Source: Pseudomonas moraviensis (GTDB lineage: Bacteria > Pseudomonadota > Gammaproteobacteria > Pseudomonadales > Pseudomonadaceae). Taken from it: a DNA stretch of 64,000 nucleotides. The notes beneath the pieces are model-generated. The model did not search any database. It saw nothing but the letters and a program-made list of their open reading frames with translations, and had not been told where the DNA came from. The stretch spans positions 744,001-808,000 of the forward strand of contig NZ_LT629788.1 in assembly GCF_900105805.1 (NCBI RefSeq), written 5' to 3'. Shown here one piece after another: positions 1 through 8,202 of the stretch (positions within the stretch are counted from its first letter, which is position 1; every line of letters begins with the position of its first letter). The translations under genes were made by a program, and so were the position numbers.

Positions 1-1
1 C

Positions 2-625
2 GGCGGTTTCGCCAAGCTGGTCAGCGCCGGTGTCGACTTCGTGCGTATCGACAAGGTCATGGAAAAATTCGGCTGGCCGATGGGCCCGGCATACCTGATG
101 GACGTGGTCGGCATCGACACCGGTCACCACGGTCGTGACGTCATGGCTGAAGGTTTCCCGGATCGCATGAAGGATGACCGTCGTTCGGCCATCGACGTGC
201 TGTACGAAGCCAAGCGCCTGGGCCAGAAGAACGGCAAGGGTTTCTACGCCTACGAGGCCGACAAGAAAGGCAAGCAGAAGAAAGTCGCCGATCCGTCGGT
301 GCTGGAAGTGCTCAAGCCGATCGTTTACGAGCAGCGCGAAGTCACTGACGAAGACATCATCAACTGGATGATGATCCCGCTGTGCCTGGAAACCGTGCGC
401 TGCCTGGAAGACGGCATCGTCGAAACCGCCGCCGAAGCCGACATGGGTCTGGTTTACGGTATCGGTTTCCCTCCATTCCGTGGCGGCGCGCTGCGCTACA
501 TCGATTCGATCGGTGTCGCCGAGTTCGTTGCCCTGGCTGACCAGTACGCTGATTTGGGCGCGCTGTACCACCCGACCGCGAAGCTGCGCGAAATGGCCAA
601 AAACGGCCAGAGCTTCTTCGGTTAA
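2..625 (+). CDS. fadB: Fatty acid oxidation complex subunit alpha, C-terminal part (cut by window start)
   Basis: C-terminal 207 residues of the multifunctional beta-oxidation protein (enoyl-CoA hydratase/isomerase plus 3-hydroxyacyl-CoA dehydrogenase). The frame is open to base 2, so the start lies outside the window. What remains is the duplicated C-terminal dehydrogenase domain: the first repeat has GPAYLMDVVGIDTGHH and the NGKGFYAYE segment, the second has GIGFPPFRGGALRYID. The partner thiolase fadA follows 29 bp downstream on the same strand, as in the fadBA operon, where the two proteins form an alpha2beta2 trifunctional complex in the cytoplasm. Identification is firm from motifs plus context. 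Confidence 0.96.
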   Translation, partial: GGFAKLVSAGVDFVRIDKVMEKFGWPMGPAYLMDVVGIDTGHHGRDVMAEGFPDRMKDDRRSAIDVLYEAKRLGQKNGKGFYAYEADKKGKQKKVADPSVLEVLKPIVYEQREVTDEDIINWMMIPLCLETVRCLEDGIVETAAEADMGLVYGIGFPPFRGGALRYIDSIGVAEFVALADQYADLGALYHPTAKLREMAKNGQSFFG

Positions 626-654
626 GCGCCCCCAACTAGAGTGAGAGTGAACTT

Positions 655-1830
655 ATGAGCTTGAATCCTAGAGACGTCGTGATTGTCGACTTCGGTCGTA
701 CTCCGATGGGCCGCTCCAAGGGCGGCATGCACCGCAACACCCGCGCTGAAGACATGTCGGCGCACCTGATCAGCAAACTGCTGGAACGTAACAGCAAGGT
801 CGACCCGGCGGAAGTCGAGGACGTGATCTGGGGCTGCGTCAACCAGACCCTGGAACAGGGCTGGAACATCGCGCGCATGGCGTCGCTGATGACCCAGATT
901 CCGCACACCTCGGCCGGCCAGACCGTCAGCCGTCTGTGTGGCTCGTCGATGAGTGCACTGCACACTGCTGCGCAAGCGATCATGACCGGCAACGGTGACG
1001 TGTTCGTGGTCGGCGGCGTCGAGCACATGGGCCACGTGAGCATGATGCACGGTGTCGATCCGAACCCGCATATGTCGCTGTACGCGGCGAAAGCCTCGGG
1101 CATGATGGGCCTGACCGCTGAAATGCTCGGCAAGATGCACGGCATCACCCGCGAACAGCAGGATGCTTTTGGCGTGCGTTCTCACCAGTTGGCCCACAAG
1201 GCAACTGTGGAAGGCAAGTTCAAAGATGAAATCATCCCGATGCAGGGTTACGACGAGAACGGTTTCCTGAAACTGTACGACTACGACGAAACCATTCGTC
1301 CGGAAACTACCCTGGAAAGTCTGGCGGCGCTCAAACCGGCATTCAATCCGAAGGGCGGTACCGTGACGGCGGGCACTTCGTCGCAGATCACGGACGGCGC
1401 CTCGTGCATGATCGTGATGTCGGCGCAGCGCGCGCAGGACCTGGGTATCCAGCCGATGGCGGTGATCCGTTCGATGGCAGTGGCGGGTGTGGATCCGGCG
1501 ATCATGGGCTATGGTCCAGTGCCAGCGACCCAAAAAGCCCTGAAGCGTGCGGGCCTTGGCATCAACGATATCGACTTCTTCGAGCTCAACGAAGCTTTCG
1601 CTGCACAGGCCCTGCCAGTGCTGAAAGATCTGAAAGTGCTCGACAAGATGAACGAGAAGGTTAACCTGCACGGCGGCGCGATCGCCCTGGGTCACCCGTT
1701 CGGTTGCTCCGGTGCGCGTATTTCCGGCACCCTGCTGAACGTGATGAAGCAGAATAGCGGTACCTTCGGGGTGGCCACTATGTGCATTGGTCTCGGCCAA
1801 GGTATCTCCACCGTCTTCGAACGCGTTTAA
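655..1830 (+). CDS. fadA: 3-ketoacyl-CoA thiolase (acetyl-CoA acyltransferase)
   Basis: 391 residues, the normal length for FadA. It performs the thiolytic last step of beta-oxidation, releasing acetyl-CoA. The acyl-accepting cysteine is Cys95 in SRLCGSSMSA; the NEAFAAQ loop, the catalytic histidine in GGAIALGHPFGCSGAR and the C-terminal cysteine in MCIGLGQG are all present. The ATG is preceded by GAGAGTGA. It is the last gene of fadBA and is followed at once by a strong intrinsic terminator. Confidence 0.97.
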   Translation: MSLNPRDVVIVDFGRTPMGRSKGGMHRNTRAEDMSAHLISKLLERNSKVDPAEVEDVIWGCVNQTLEQGWNIARMASLMTQIPHTSAGQTVSRLCGSSMSALHTAAQAIMTGNGDVFVVGGVEHMGHVSMMHGVDPNPHMSLYAAKASGMMGLTAEMLGKMHGITREQQDAFGVRSHQLAHKATVEGKFKDEIIPMQGYDENGFLKLYDYDETIRPETTLESLAALKPAFNPKGGTVTAGTSSQITDGASCMIVMSAQRAQDLGIQPMAVIRSMAVAGVDPAIMGYGPVPATQKALKRAGLGINDIDFFELNEAFAAQALPVLKDLKVLDKMNEKVNLHGGAIALGHPFGCSGARISGTLLNVMKQNSGTFGVATMCIGLGQGISTVFERV

Positions 1831-1846
1831 GCGTCTCGTCGATGGA

Positions 1847-1877
1847 AGCCGGGGCCCAGTGCCCCGGTTTTTGTTTT
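1847..1877 (+). terminator. Intrinsic terminator of fadBA
   Basis: Seven-bp GC stem CCGGGGC / GCCCCGG (1849-1855 with 1861-1867) with a 5-base loop, followed by TTTTTGTTTTT. It lies 17 bases after the fadA stop. Confidence 0.85.
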
Positions 1878-1923
1878 TGGGTTTTTTATTTATTTTTGAA
1901 AAGATTTCAGTGAGGGCCGAAGC

Positions 1924-2160
1924 ATGCCGATACAACCTGGGCTCTATCAACATTACAAAGGTCCGCAATACCGTGTATTCAGTATTGCGCGGCATTCCGA
2001 GACCGAAGAAGAAGTGGTCTTTTACCAAGCCCTGTATGGCGATTACGGCTTTTGGGTGCGCCCGCTGAGCATGTTTGTCGAGTCGGTCGAGGTTGACGGC
2101 GAGCAGGTGCCGCGCTTTGCTTTGGTGCAAGCCGAACCGAGCCTTTTTCCCAAGGTTTGA
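1924..2160 (+). CDS. DUF1653 family small protein
   Basis: 78 residues. The sequence (GLYQHYKGPQYRVFSIARHS near the start, then VVFYQALYGDYGFWVRP and a closing region) fits the DUF1653 family: a single small beta-rich domain of unknown biochemical role, common in proteobacteria. No signal peptide or membrane segment. The ATG follows GTGAGGG at a suitable distance. It sits alone between the fadBA terminator and the topA promoter. Confidence 0.85.
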   Translation: MPIQPGLYQHYKGPQYRVFSIARHSETEEEVVFYQALYGDYGFWVRPLSMFVESVEVDGEQVPRFALVQAEPSLFPKV

Positions 2161-2185
2161 GGCGACTGCGCAGAGAACCCTGCGC

Positions 2186-2214
2186 TTGACCTCACCTTGT
2201 ATCAACTATATATA
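2186..2214 (+). promoter_or_regulatory. Sigma-70 type promoter of topA
   Basis: TTGACC (2186-2191), a 17-bp spacer and TATATA (2209-2214), about 60 bp ahead of the topA ATG. Spacing and both hexamers fit the housekeeping consensus. Prediction from sequence only. Confidence 0.7.
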
Positions 2215-2274
2215 GCGGTGCCGCGTCAGGCGCCAACCGCCTTTCACTTCTAGAATTCAGGAATTTTCTGATCC

Positions 2275-4908
2275 ATGGGCAAATCGCTGGTCATTGTGGA
2301 ATCCCCGGCTAAGGCCAAGACCATCAACAAGTATCTGGGTAACCAATACGTGGTGAAGTCGAGTATCGGCCATATCCGAGACCTGCCCACCAGCGGTTCG
2401 GCTAGCGCCAGCAAAGAGCCAGCCGCCAAGCGTGGCAAGGCGGCTGCGGGCGAAGGTCCGGTGCTCTCGCCGAAAGACAAAGCGCGCAAGCAGCTGGTCT
2501 CGCGTATGGGCGTCGATCCCGAGCACGGCTGGAAAGCCAAGTACGAGATCCTTCCGGGTAAAGAGAAGGTCATCGAAGAGCTGCGCCGGCTCGCCAAGGA
2601 TGCTGACACCATCTATCTCGCAACCGACTTGGATCGCGAGGGGGAAGCCATTGCCTGGCACCTGCGCGAAGCCATCGGTGGTGATGACAGTCGCTACAAG
2701 CGCGTGGTGTTCAACGAAATCACCAAGAAGGCGATTCAGGAAGCCTTCTCCGAGCCGGGCGAGCTGGACATCGATCGTGTCAACGCCCAGCAGGCGCGTC
2801 GCTTCCTCGATCGCGTTGTCGGCTACATGGTGTCGCCGCTGCTGTGGGCCAAGATCGCCCGTGGTCTGTCCGCCGGTCGTGTGCAATCGGTAGCGGTGAA
2901 ACTGGTGGTCGAGCGTGAGCGCGAAATTCGTGCGTTCATCCCGGAAGAATACTGGGAAGTGCATGCCGATCTCGGCACTGCCAAAGGCTCGACCGTGCGT
3001 TTTGAAGTGGCTCGCGAAAAAGGCGAAGCCTTCAAGCCGCTCAACGAAGCCCAAGCCATGGCTGCGCTGGAGAAGCTCAAATCCTCCAGCTACAGCATCG
3101 TCAAGCGCGAAGACAAGCCGACCAGCAGCAAGCCGTCGGCGCCTTTCATCACCTCGACCTTGCAGCAGGCCGCGAGCAACCGCCTCGGTTTCGGCGTGAA
3201 GAAAACCATGATGATGGCCCAGCGTCTGTACGAAGCCGGCTACATCACTTACATGCGTACCGACTCGACCAATCTCTCGGCCGACGCCGTAGCGATGGCG
3301 CGCACTTACATCGAAGACGAGTTCGGCAAGAAATACCTGCCGGAATCGCCAAACGTCTACAGCAGCAAGGAAGGTGCGCAAGAGGCTCACGAAGCGATTC
3401 GTCCCTCCGACGCCAACACCACACCGAGCAAACTGGCGGGTATGGAGCGCGATGCCGAGCGTCTGTATGAGCTGATCTGGCGTCAGTTCCTCGCCTGCCA
3501 GATGCTGCCGGCGCAGTACCTGTCGACCACCGTCAGCGTTGGCGCTGGCGACTTCGAGCTGCGCGCCAAGGGCCGTATCCTCAAGTTCGACGGTTACACC
3601 CGCGTGATGCCACAAATTGTCAAGCCTGGCGATGACGACGTACTGCCGGATATGGCGCAGGGCGATGTGATGAAGCTGATCAAGCTCGATCCGTCGCAGC
3701 ATTTCACCAAGCCACCGGCGCGTTACTCCGAAGCCAGTCTGGTCAAGGAAATGGAAAAGCGCGGCATCGGTCGTCCTTCGACCTACGCTGCGATCATTTC
3801 GACCATTCAGGATCGCGGTTACGTGACGCTGCACAACCGCCGTTTCTATTCGGAGAAGATGGGCGACATCGTCACCGAGCGTCTTTCCGAAAGTTTCTCC
3901 AATCTCATGGACTACGGCTTCACTGCCGGCATGGAAGAGAACCTCGATGACGTGGCGCAAGGCGAGCGCGACTGGAAAAACGTACTGGACGAGTTCTACG
4001 GCGACTTCAAGAAGAAACTCGAAGTAGCGGAAAACCCGGACAGCGGCATGCGCGCCAACCAGCCGGTCATGACCGACATTCCGTGCACCACCTGCGGTCG
4101 CCCGATGCAGATTCGTACTGCCTCGACTGGTGTGTTCCTCGGCTGCTCGGGCTACAGCCTGCCGCCGAAAGAGCGCTGCAAGGCCACGGTCAACCTGGTG
4201 CCGGGCGATGAAATCGCAGCGGACGACGAGGGTGAATCGGAATCGCTGGTACTGCGTGGCAAGCATCGTTGCCCGATCTGCAGCACGGCGATGGACGCCT
4301 ACCTGCTGGACGAAAAGCGCAAGTTGCACATCTGCGGCAACAACCCGGATTGCGCCGGTTATGAAATCGAAGAAGGCAGTTATCGCATCAAGGGCTATGA
4401 AGGTCCTAGTCTGGAATGCGACAAGTGCGGCAGCGAGATGCAGCTCAAGACCGGTCGTTTCGGCAAATTCTTCGGTTGCACCAACCCGGAGTGCAAAAAC
4501 ACCCGCAAACTGCTGAAGAGCGGTGACGCAGCGCCACCGAAGATGGATCCGGTGAAGATGCCTGAGCTGAAATGCGAAAAGGTCAACGACACCTACATCC
4601 TGCGCGACGGCGCATCCGGTCTGTTCCTGGCCGCCAGTCAGTTCCCGAAAAACCGCGAGACCCGTGCTCCGCTGGTAATCGAGATTCTGCCGCACAAGGA
4701 CGAGATCGATCCGAAGTACCACTTCCTGTGCGAAGCTCCGCAGAAGGATCCTGACGGTCTGCCGGCGGTCATCCGCTACAGCCGCAAGACCAAGGAGCAA
4801 TACGTGCAGACCGAAGTCGATGGCAAGCCTACAGGATGGAAGGCGTATTACGACGGTGGCAAGTGGACAGTTGAAGACAAGCGCAGCGCGAAGGCCAAGG
4901 CTGAGTAA
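2275..4908 (+). CDS. topA: DNA topoisomerase I
   Basis: 877 residues, the length usual for gammaproteobacterial type IA topoisomerase. It relaxes negative supercoils behind RNA polymerase. The N-terminal Toprim domain has KSLVIVESPAKAKTI and the metal-binding TDLDREGEA. The strand-cleaving tyrosine is Tyr326 in YITYMRTDST. The C-terminal third holds three four-cysteine zinc ribbons (CTTCGRPM..., CPICSTAM..., CDKCGSEM...) followed by basic ribbon-like repeats that bind single-stranded DNA. ATG with upstream AGGAA. It has its own promoter and terminator. Confidence 0.98.
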   Translation: MGKSLVIVESPAKAKTINKYLGNQYVVKSSIGHIRDLPTSGSASASKEPAAKRGKAAAGEGPVLSPKDKARKQLVSRMGVDPEHGWKAKYEILPGKEKVIEELRRLAKDADTIYLATDLDREGEAIAWHLREAIGGDDSRYKRVVFNEITKKAIQEAFSEPGELDIDRVNAQQARRFLDRVVGYMVSPLLWAKIARGLSAGRVQSVAVKLVVEREREIRAFIPEEYWEVHADLGTAKGSTVRFEVAREKGEAFKPLNEAQAMAALEKLKSSSYSIVKREDKPTSSKPSAPFITSTLQQAASNRLGFGVKKTMMMAQRLYEAGYITYMRTDSTNLSADAVAMARTYIEDEFGKKYLPESPNVYSSKEGAQEAHEAIRPSDANTTPSKLAGMERDAERLYELIWRQFLACQMLPAQYLSTTVSVGAGDFELRAKGRILKFDGYTRVMPQIVKPGDDDVLPDMAQGDVMKLIKLDPSQHFTKPPARYSEASLVKEMEKRGIGRPSTYAAIISTIQDRGYVTLHNRRFYSEKMGDIVTERLSESFSNLMDYGFTAGMEENLDDVAQGERDWKNVLDEFYGDFKKKLEVAENPDSGMRANQPVMTDIPCTTCGRPMQIRTASTGVFLGCSGYSLPPKERCKATVNLVPGDEIAADDEGESESLVLRGKHRCPICSTAMDAYLLDEKRKLHICGNNPDCAGYEIEEGSYRIKGYEGPSLECDKCGSEMQLKTGRFGKFFGCTNPECKNTRKLLKSGDAAPPKMDPVKMPELKCEKVNDTYILRDGASGLFLAASQFPKNRETRAPLVIEILPHKDEIDPKYHFLCEAPQKDPDGLPAVIRYSRKTKEQYVQTEVDGKPTGWKAYYDGGKWTVEDKRSAKAKAE

Positions 4909-4925
4909 GCGTTAGTCTGAACAGC

Positions 4926-4975
4926 GAAAAGGCCGCATGAAACCTTAAGGATTTCATGCGGCCTTTTTGTTTTGT
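4926..4975 (+). terminator. Intrinsic terminator of topA
   Basis: A 14-15 bp stem (AAAGGCCGCATGAAA pairing with TTTCATGCGGCCTTT) closed by a loop around CCTTAAGGA and followed by a T-rich tract. Confidence 0.88.
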
Positions 4976-5052
4976 GCTTGCGGTGGCGTTGGCTGATCCA
5001 CGACACTGTCGGGCCTGTGTGAAGCAATTATTTCGTTGTGGAGGCTGCCGTC

Positions 5053-5577
5053 ATGGCCCACGAACTCTATACCCGCACCAACCAGAAAATCTATTTCGCC
5101 GGCCTGTCACTGGAAGCTCTGGCTCGTGCTGAAGAAGGGCGGGCGATGAATTCTCTGGCGCTGATTCAGGCCGGGCGTGAGTCGGCGCTGTTCCACCTCT
5201 ACGGCGCACTGCTGGGTCTGTGCCATGAGATTGCCGGCTTTTACCGGCTACCGCAGGCCAATTCGCCGAGGGCGGAGGAGTTGCTGAAGCAGGAAGTCCT
5301 GGAATCGATCGCTATCCCGGAGCTGGCAGAAATGGTCGAGCTGGCCGGGAATCCGGAAACCTGGCTGGCCAAACTGCTGGCGGCGCACGCGGCACTGTTT
5401 CAACCTCCCAGGGTGCCACGCAAACCGAAAGGCGACGTGACACAGCCGCTGATTCAGGCCGTCAACCTGGATGAAGAAGAGGCGCCAGAAGAGTTGACTC
5501 GAGAGGAGCTGGAAAGCTGGCGGCAGAGCCTCAAAGGCTTGGCCATCAGATTCCGTGAAGGCTTGAACGAGTGCTGA
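5053..5577 (+). CDS. DUF6586-like uncharacterised protein
   Basis: 174 residues, mostly helical, no signal peptide, membrane segment or catalytic motif. It begins MAHELYTRTNQKIYFAGL and has a Leu/Ala-rich helical core with an acidic C-terminal part (NLDEEEAPEELTREELESW). The GTG at 5038 could extend it by five codons, but GGAGG at 5040-5044 sits at ideal distance for the ATG at 5053. The gene occupies the slot after topA seen in other Pseudomonas. Function unknown; family assignment is from recall of this conserved neighbour of topA. Confidence 0.75.
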   Translation: MAHELYTRTNQKIYFAGLSLEALARAEEGRAMNSLALIQAGRESALFHLYGALLGLCHEIAGFYRLPQANSPRAEELLKQEVLESIAIPELAEMVELAGNPETWLAKLLAAHAALFQPPRVPRKPKGDVTQPLIQAVNLDEEEAPEELTREELESWRQSLKGLAIRFREGLNEC

Positions 5578-5649
5578 CGGGGTTTGATGCAGTGGCAATC
5601 AGAAACATGCTGCTGGTCAAGATCCCGAGCGAAGCTCGAATGATGTCTA

Positions 5650-5655
5650 TATAAT
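5650..5655 (+). promoter_or_regulatory. Possible -10 element (TATAAT) for the 5684 gene
   Basis: An exact TATAAT about 30 bp ahead of the ATG at 5684. The hexamer 17 bp upstream (GAGCGA) is a poor -35, so only the -10 is supported. Confidence 0.4.
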
Positions 5656-5683
5656 CGCTGCCTTTCGTGGAGAACAGACTTAT

Positions 5684-5917
5684 ATGCCAACGTCCTTTCT
5701 AGAAATTGTCGAGTTACCAGACGGCCGAATCGAACTGCGCAGGGCTGAGGACGAAGGTTCCCTGGTGACGCTGGATTTCTCCGAGGATGCCAAGGCGTTC
5801 CTGCAAGGCCAGCACGTCGAAATTGCCAAAGCGATGCTGAGCGTCGGCGTGCAGATGGCAGGGCGTATGGTTGAAGGCGAGTTTGATAAGGAAGAGGGGC
5901 CTCGGGTTCTTCATTGA
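5684..5917 (+). CDS. Conserved small protein of unknown function
   Basis: 77 residues, soluble, acidic. It starts MPTSFLEIVELPDGRIELRR and ends with GEFDKEEGPRVLH. The pattern suggests a short beta hairpin followed by a helix (AKAFLQGQHVEIAKAMLSVG). No recognised catalytic motif. It is monocistronic, lying between the topA-linked gene and sulA (convergent). This position is conserved in Pseudomonas, which supports it being a real gene. I do not know its function. Confidence 0.75.
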   Translation: MPTSFLEIVELPDGRIELRRAEDEGSLVTLDFSEDAKAFLQGQHVEIAKAMLSVGVQMAGRMVEGEFDKEEGPRVLH

Positions 5918-6014
5918 TCCACGCCTTGACCTTTTCTCGATCGCTTGCGCTTCAGATCGGCTTCTCTATCCATGGAGAAGCCCTGCGCTTCACACAGCGC
6001 GCATCACCAGGCAA

Positions 6015-6488
6015 TTACCCCAAACGAATGTTCAGACTCTGAGCTTCGCCCGTACGCGCGGCGCTGATCAGTTGTTGCCGCGAGTTGGCGTTCAACGGGT
6101 TGAGCCAGGTCACCACGGTATGGCTGCGACCCAGGCGCAACGCTTCGCACGCCAGTTGCTGAGCGCTTTGAGTGCCCCGCGGTTGCAGCAGCAGAATGCG
6201 TTCGCGATTCAGTCCGGCATCGCGCAGCCAGGTTTGCGTCAGGCTGGCGGGCGGAGCGATCAGCGTCAGCCAGCGAGCATCCTGATCCTCGCTAAGCTCG
6301 CGCAGAATCGGCGCGAGCAGGTTCAGGCAGTTCCCGGCAGCACCACGCAGTGACAGTTCACTGAAGGCATCGGGTTTGGCATTCCAATCACGCTCGACCA
6401 CGTCTTTCAGAATCGGCGCCATAGGCTGGGCCAGAAACGCTTCGAATAAAGGCAGTTGTGTTTGCTGAGGTGTGTGTGGGAACTGCAT
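6015..6488 (-). CDS. sulA: SOS cell division inhibitor SulA
   Basis: 157 residues. SulA blocks FtsZ polymerisation during the SOS response, delaying division until DNA is repaired. The C-terminal two thirds show the RecA-like fold segments typical of SulA: LTLIAPPASLTQTWLRDAG, LLLQPRG and TVVTWLNPLNANSRQQL. An ATG at 6521 would run into lexA; the ATG at 6488 has AAAGGAGG four bases upstream and is the likely start, 10 bp after the lexA stop. Co-transcription with lexA puts it under the LexA boxes upstream of lexA, as known for Pseudomonas lexA-sulA. Confidence 0.93.
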   Translation of the reverse strand: MQFPHTPQQTQLPLFEAFLAQPMAPILKDVVERDWNAKPDAFSELSLRGAAGNCLNLLAPILRELSEDQDARWLTLIAPPASLTQTWLRDAGLNRERILLLQPRGTQSAQQLACEALRLGRSHTVVTWLNPLNANSRQQLISAARTGEAQSLNIRLG

Positions 6489-6498
6489 GGAGCCTCCT

Positions 6499-7107
6499 TT
6501 AGCGGCGAATGACGCCGACACTCAAGCCTTCAATCACCAGTTCCTGATCTTTCAGGTCGACTTCGATAGGGGCAAACTCGGGGTTTTCGGCGATCAGCCA
6601 GACTTTGCTGCCTTCGCGCTTGAAGCGCTTGACCGTGACTTCGTCGCCGATACGGGCAACCACGACCTGGCCGTTACGTGCTTCACGGGTGGTATGGACG
6701 GCCAATAGATCACCGTCGAAGATGCCGATGTCCTTCATGCTCATGCCGTGCACACGCAACAGGTAGTCGGCGCGAGGATGGAAAAAGGTCGGGTTGATGT
6801 TGCAGGATTCTTCGATGTGCTGCTGGGCGAGGATCGGCGCGCCGGCAGCCACTCGGCCAATGATCGGCAGGGTGGAGTCGTCGGCCTTGGCTTCGAAGCC
6901 GGGAATACGGATGCCGCGGGAAGCACCGGGCGTCATCTCGATCGCGCCCTTGCGGGCCAGGGCCTTGAGATGTTCTTCCGCCGCATTGGGCGATTTGAAA
7001 CCCAGTTCCTGAGCGATTTCCGCACGGGTGGGCGGATAGCCGTTGTCTTCTAGGCAACGTTTGATAAAGGCCAGAATCTCGGCTTGGCGTGGCGTCAGCT
7101 TTAGCAT
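6499..7107 (-). CDS. lexA: SOS transcriptional repressor LexA
   Basis: 202 residues, standard length. The N-terminal winged helix has PPTRAEIAQELGFKSPNAAE as the DNA-reading part. The self-cleavage site is Ala88-Gly89 in RVAAGAPI; the catalytic dyad is Ser123 (HGMSMKDIG) and Lys160 (EVTVKRF). It represses SOS genes until RecA-ssDNA filaments trigger autocleavage. Two LexA boxes in its own promoter imply autorepression, and sulA is the second gene of the operon. Confidence 0.98.
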   Translation of the reverse strand: MLKLTPRQAEILAFIKRCLEDNGYPPTRAEIAQELGFKSPNAAEEHLKALARKGAIEMTPGASRGIRIPGFEAKADDSTLPIIGRVAAGAPILAQQHIEESCNINPTFFHPRADYLLRVHGMSMKDIGIFDGDLLAVHTTREARNGQVVVARIGDEVTVKRFKREGSKVWLIAENPEFAPIEVDLKDQELVIEGLSVGVIRR

Positions 7108-7117
7108 ATTGATCGCT

Positions 7118-7133
7118 CTGTCTTTTTATACAG
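7118..7133 (-). promoter_or_regulatory. LexA box 1 (perfect CTGT-N8-ACAG)
   Basis: CTGT-N8-ACAG, exactly the SOS-box core, 11 bp ahead of the lexA ATG, downstream of the promoter -10. Confidence 0.9.
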
Positions 7134-7136
7134 TGA

Positions 7137-7169
7137 CTGGGATTATATACAGTGAAGCGCTCTTGGCAA
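7137..7169 (-). promoter_or_regulatory. lexA promoter overlapped by LexA box 2
   Basis: Read on the minus strand: TTGCCA (7169-7164), 16-bp spacer, TATAAT (7147-7142). The second SOS box at 7137-7152 reads CTGT-N8-CCAG (one mismatch) and covers the -10. The two boxes start 19 bp apart, so two LexA dimers could sit on nearly the same face of the helix. Confidence 0.8.
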
Positions 7170-7277
7170 TGGCCGTTTTTTTGCCGCCCGCCGAGCGGTC
7201 GCCAAGGGCACTTATTAATGCTGTGGTCTTGTGTGGTTAAATAGCTGACCGACCATTCCCAAAACGAACCGGCAGGC

Positions 7278-7306
7278 TTGACAAGGCACAGGCTGAAACG
7301 TATGTT
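7278..7306 (+). promoter_or_regulatory. psrA promoter
   Basis: TTGACA (7278-7283), 17-bp spacer, TATGTT (7301-7306). The -10 lies inside the first PsrA-type palindrome, the arrangement expected for autorepression. Confidence 0.65.
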
Positions 7307-7321
7307 TCAAACAAGTGTTTG
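7295..7321 (+). promoter_or_regulatory. Two abutting PsrA operator palindromes
   Basis: GAAAC-GTAT-GTTTC at 7295-7308 and CAAAC-AAGT-GTTTG at 7308-7321, sharing one base. Both fit the published PsrA consensus of a CAAAC/GTTTG-type inverted repeat with a short spacer. PsrA is known to repress its own gene and to be released by long-chain fatty acids. Confidence 0.75.
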
Positions 7322-7336
7322 TCAGGCGGAGTAGCC

Positions 7337-8044
7337 ATGGCCCAGTCGGAAACCGTTGAACGCATTCTTGATGCTGCCGAGCAGTTGTTCGCGGAGAAAG
7401 GATTCGCTGAAACCTCATTGCGTTTGATCACCAGCAAGGCTGGCGTCAATCTGGCTGCGGTGAATTATCACTTCGGCTCTAAGAAGGCGCTGATCCAGGC
7501 GGTGTTTTCGCGTTTTCTCGGACCATTCTGCGTCAGTCTCGACAAAGAGCTCGAGCGCCGTCAGGCCAAGCCGGAAAACAAGCCGACGCTCGAAGAGTTG
7601 CTGGAAATCCTCGTCGAGCAAGCGCTCGTCGTGCAGCCTCGCAGCGGCAACGACCTGTCTATTTTCATGCGCTTGCTCGGCCTCGCATTCAGCCAGAGCC
7701 AGGGCCACTTGCGGCGTTATCTGGAAGACATGTACGGCAAGGTGTTCCGCCGCTACATGCTCCTGGTTAACGAAGCGGCGCCCCGCATTCCGCCGATCGA
7801 GCTGTTCTGGCGCGTGCACTTCATGCTTGGCGCCGCCGCGTTCAGCATGTCCGGGATCAAGGCCTTGCGCGCGATTGCCGAAACCGATTTCGGCGTCAAC
7901 ACGTCCATTGAGCAAGTGATGCGCCTGATGGTGCCGTTCCTCGCCGCCGGCATGCGCGCCGAAACCGGCGTTACCGATACAGCCATGGCCAGTGCGCAAT
8001 TGCGGCCGCGCAGCAAATCCACGCCGGTCGCCGCCAAGGTTTGA
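7337..8044 (+). CDS. psrA: TetR-family regulator PsrA
   Basis: 235 residues. N-terminal TetR helix-turn-helix (ERILDAAEQLFAEKGFAETS, then AGVNLAAVNYHFGSKKALI) with the C-terminal ligand domain. PsrA activates rpoS, represses itself and controls beta-oxidation genes (fadBA among them) in Pseudomonas, with fatty acids as inducer. The in-frame GTG/ATG at 7319 lies inside the operator; ATG 7337 has GGCGGAG upstream and gives the normal N-terminus MAQSETVERIL. Identity rests on the N-terminus, the operator pair and the lexA-psrA-nagZ order. Confidence 0.93.
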   Translation: MAQSETVERILDAAEQLFAEKGFAETSLRLITSKAGVNLAAVNYHFGSKKALIQAVFSRFLGPFCVSLDKELERRQAKPENKPTLEELLEILVEQALVVQPRSGNDLSIFMRLLGLAFSQSQGHLRRYLEDMYGKVFRRYMLLVNEAAPRIPPIELFWRVHFMLGAAAFSMSGIKALRAIAETDFGVNTSIEQVMRLMVPFLAAGMRAETGVTDTAMASAQLRPRSKSTPVAAKV

Positions 8045-8110
8045 CCGCGCACGGGTGGGCGCGGCAGCGGGGATCCGCTAAGCTAGCCGGCCATGCCGAC
8101 TCTCGTACTG

Positions 8111-8191
8111 AACCCGATCTGCATGAGTTCTGCTGACCGTCCGGGCGCTGCCCACGGTAGCGAACACAGGCAGGTCGGGTTTTTCGTTTTC
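8111..8191 (+). ncRNA. Long structured hairpin with T-tail between psrA and nagZ (terminator or small RNA)
   Basis: The outer stem pairs 8111-8122 (AACCCGATCTGC) with 8170-8181 (GCAGGTCGGGTT), 12 bp with one G-U. Inside, GTTC/GAAC, GCT/AGC and ACCGT/ACGGT pair in order, and the tip GGGC-GCT-GCCC closes. TTTTCGTTTT follows. It is an almost continuous rod of about 70 nt on the plus strand, longer than the other terminators here. It may end psrA transcripts, act as a leader of nagZ (ATG at 8203), or be a small RNA 3' end. No Rfam family recognised. Confidence 0.5.
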
Positions 8192-8202
8192 AAGGAATCT
8201 CT

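Noticed and set aside
2257..4800. An 847-codon open frame antisense to topA
   Set aside because: No start signal or family motif; it mirrors a high-GC gene whose codon bias keeps the opposite frame open. The same applies to the long antisense frames over etk (41597-43915), mfd (16594-19200) and the SNF2 genes.
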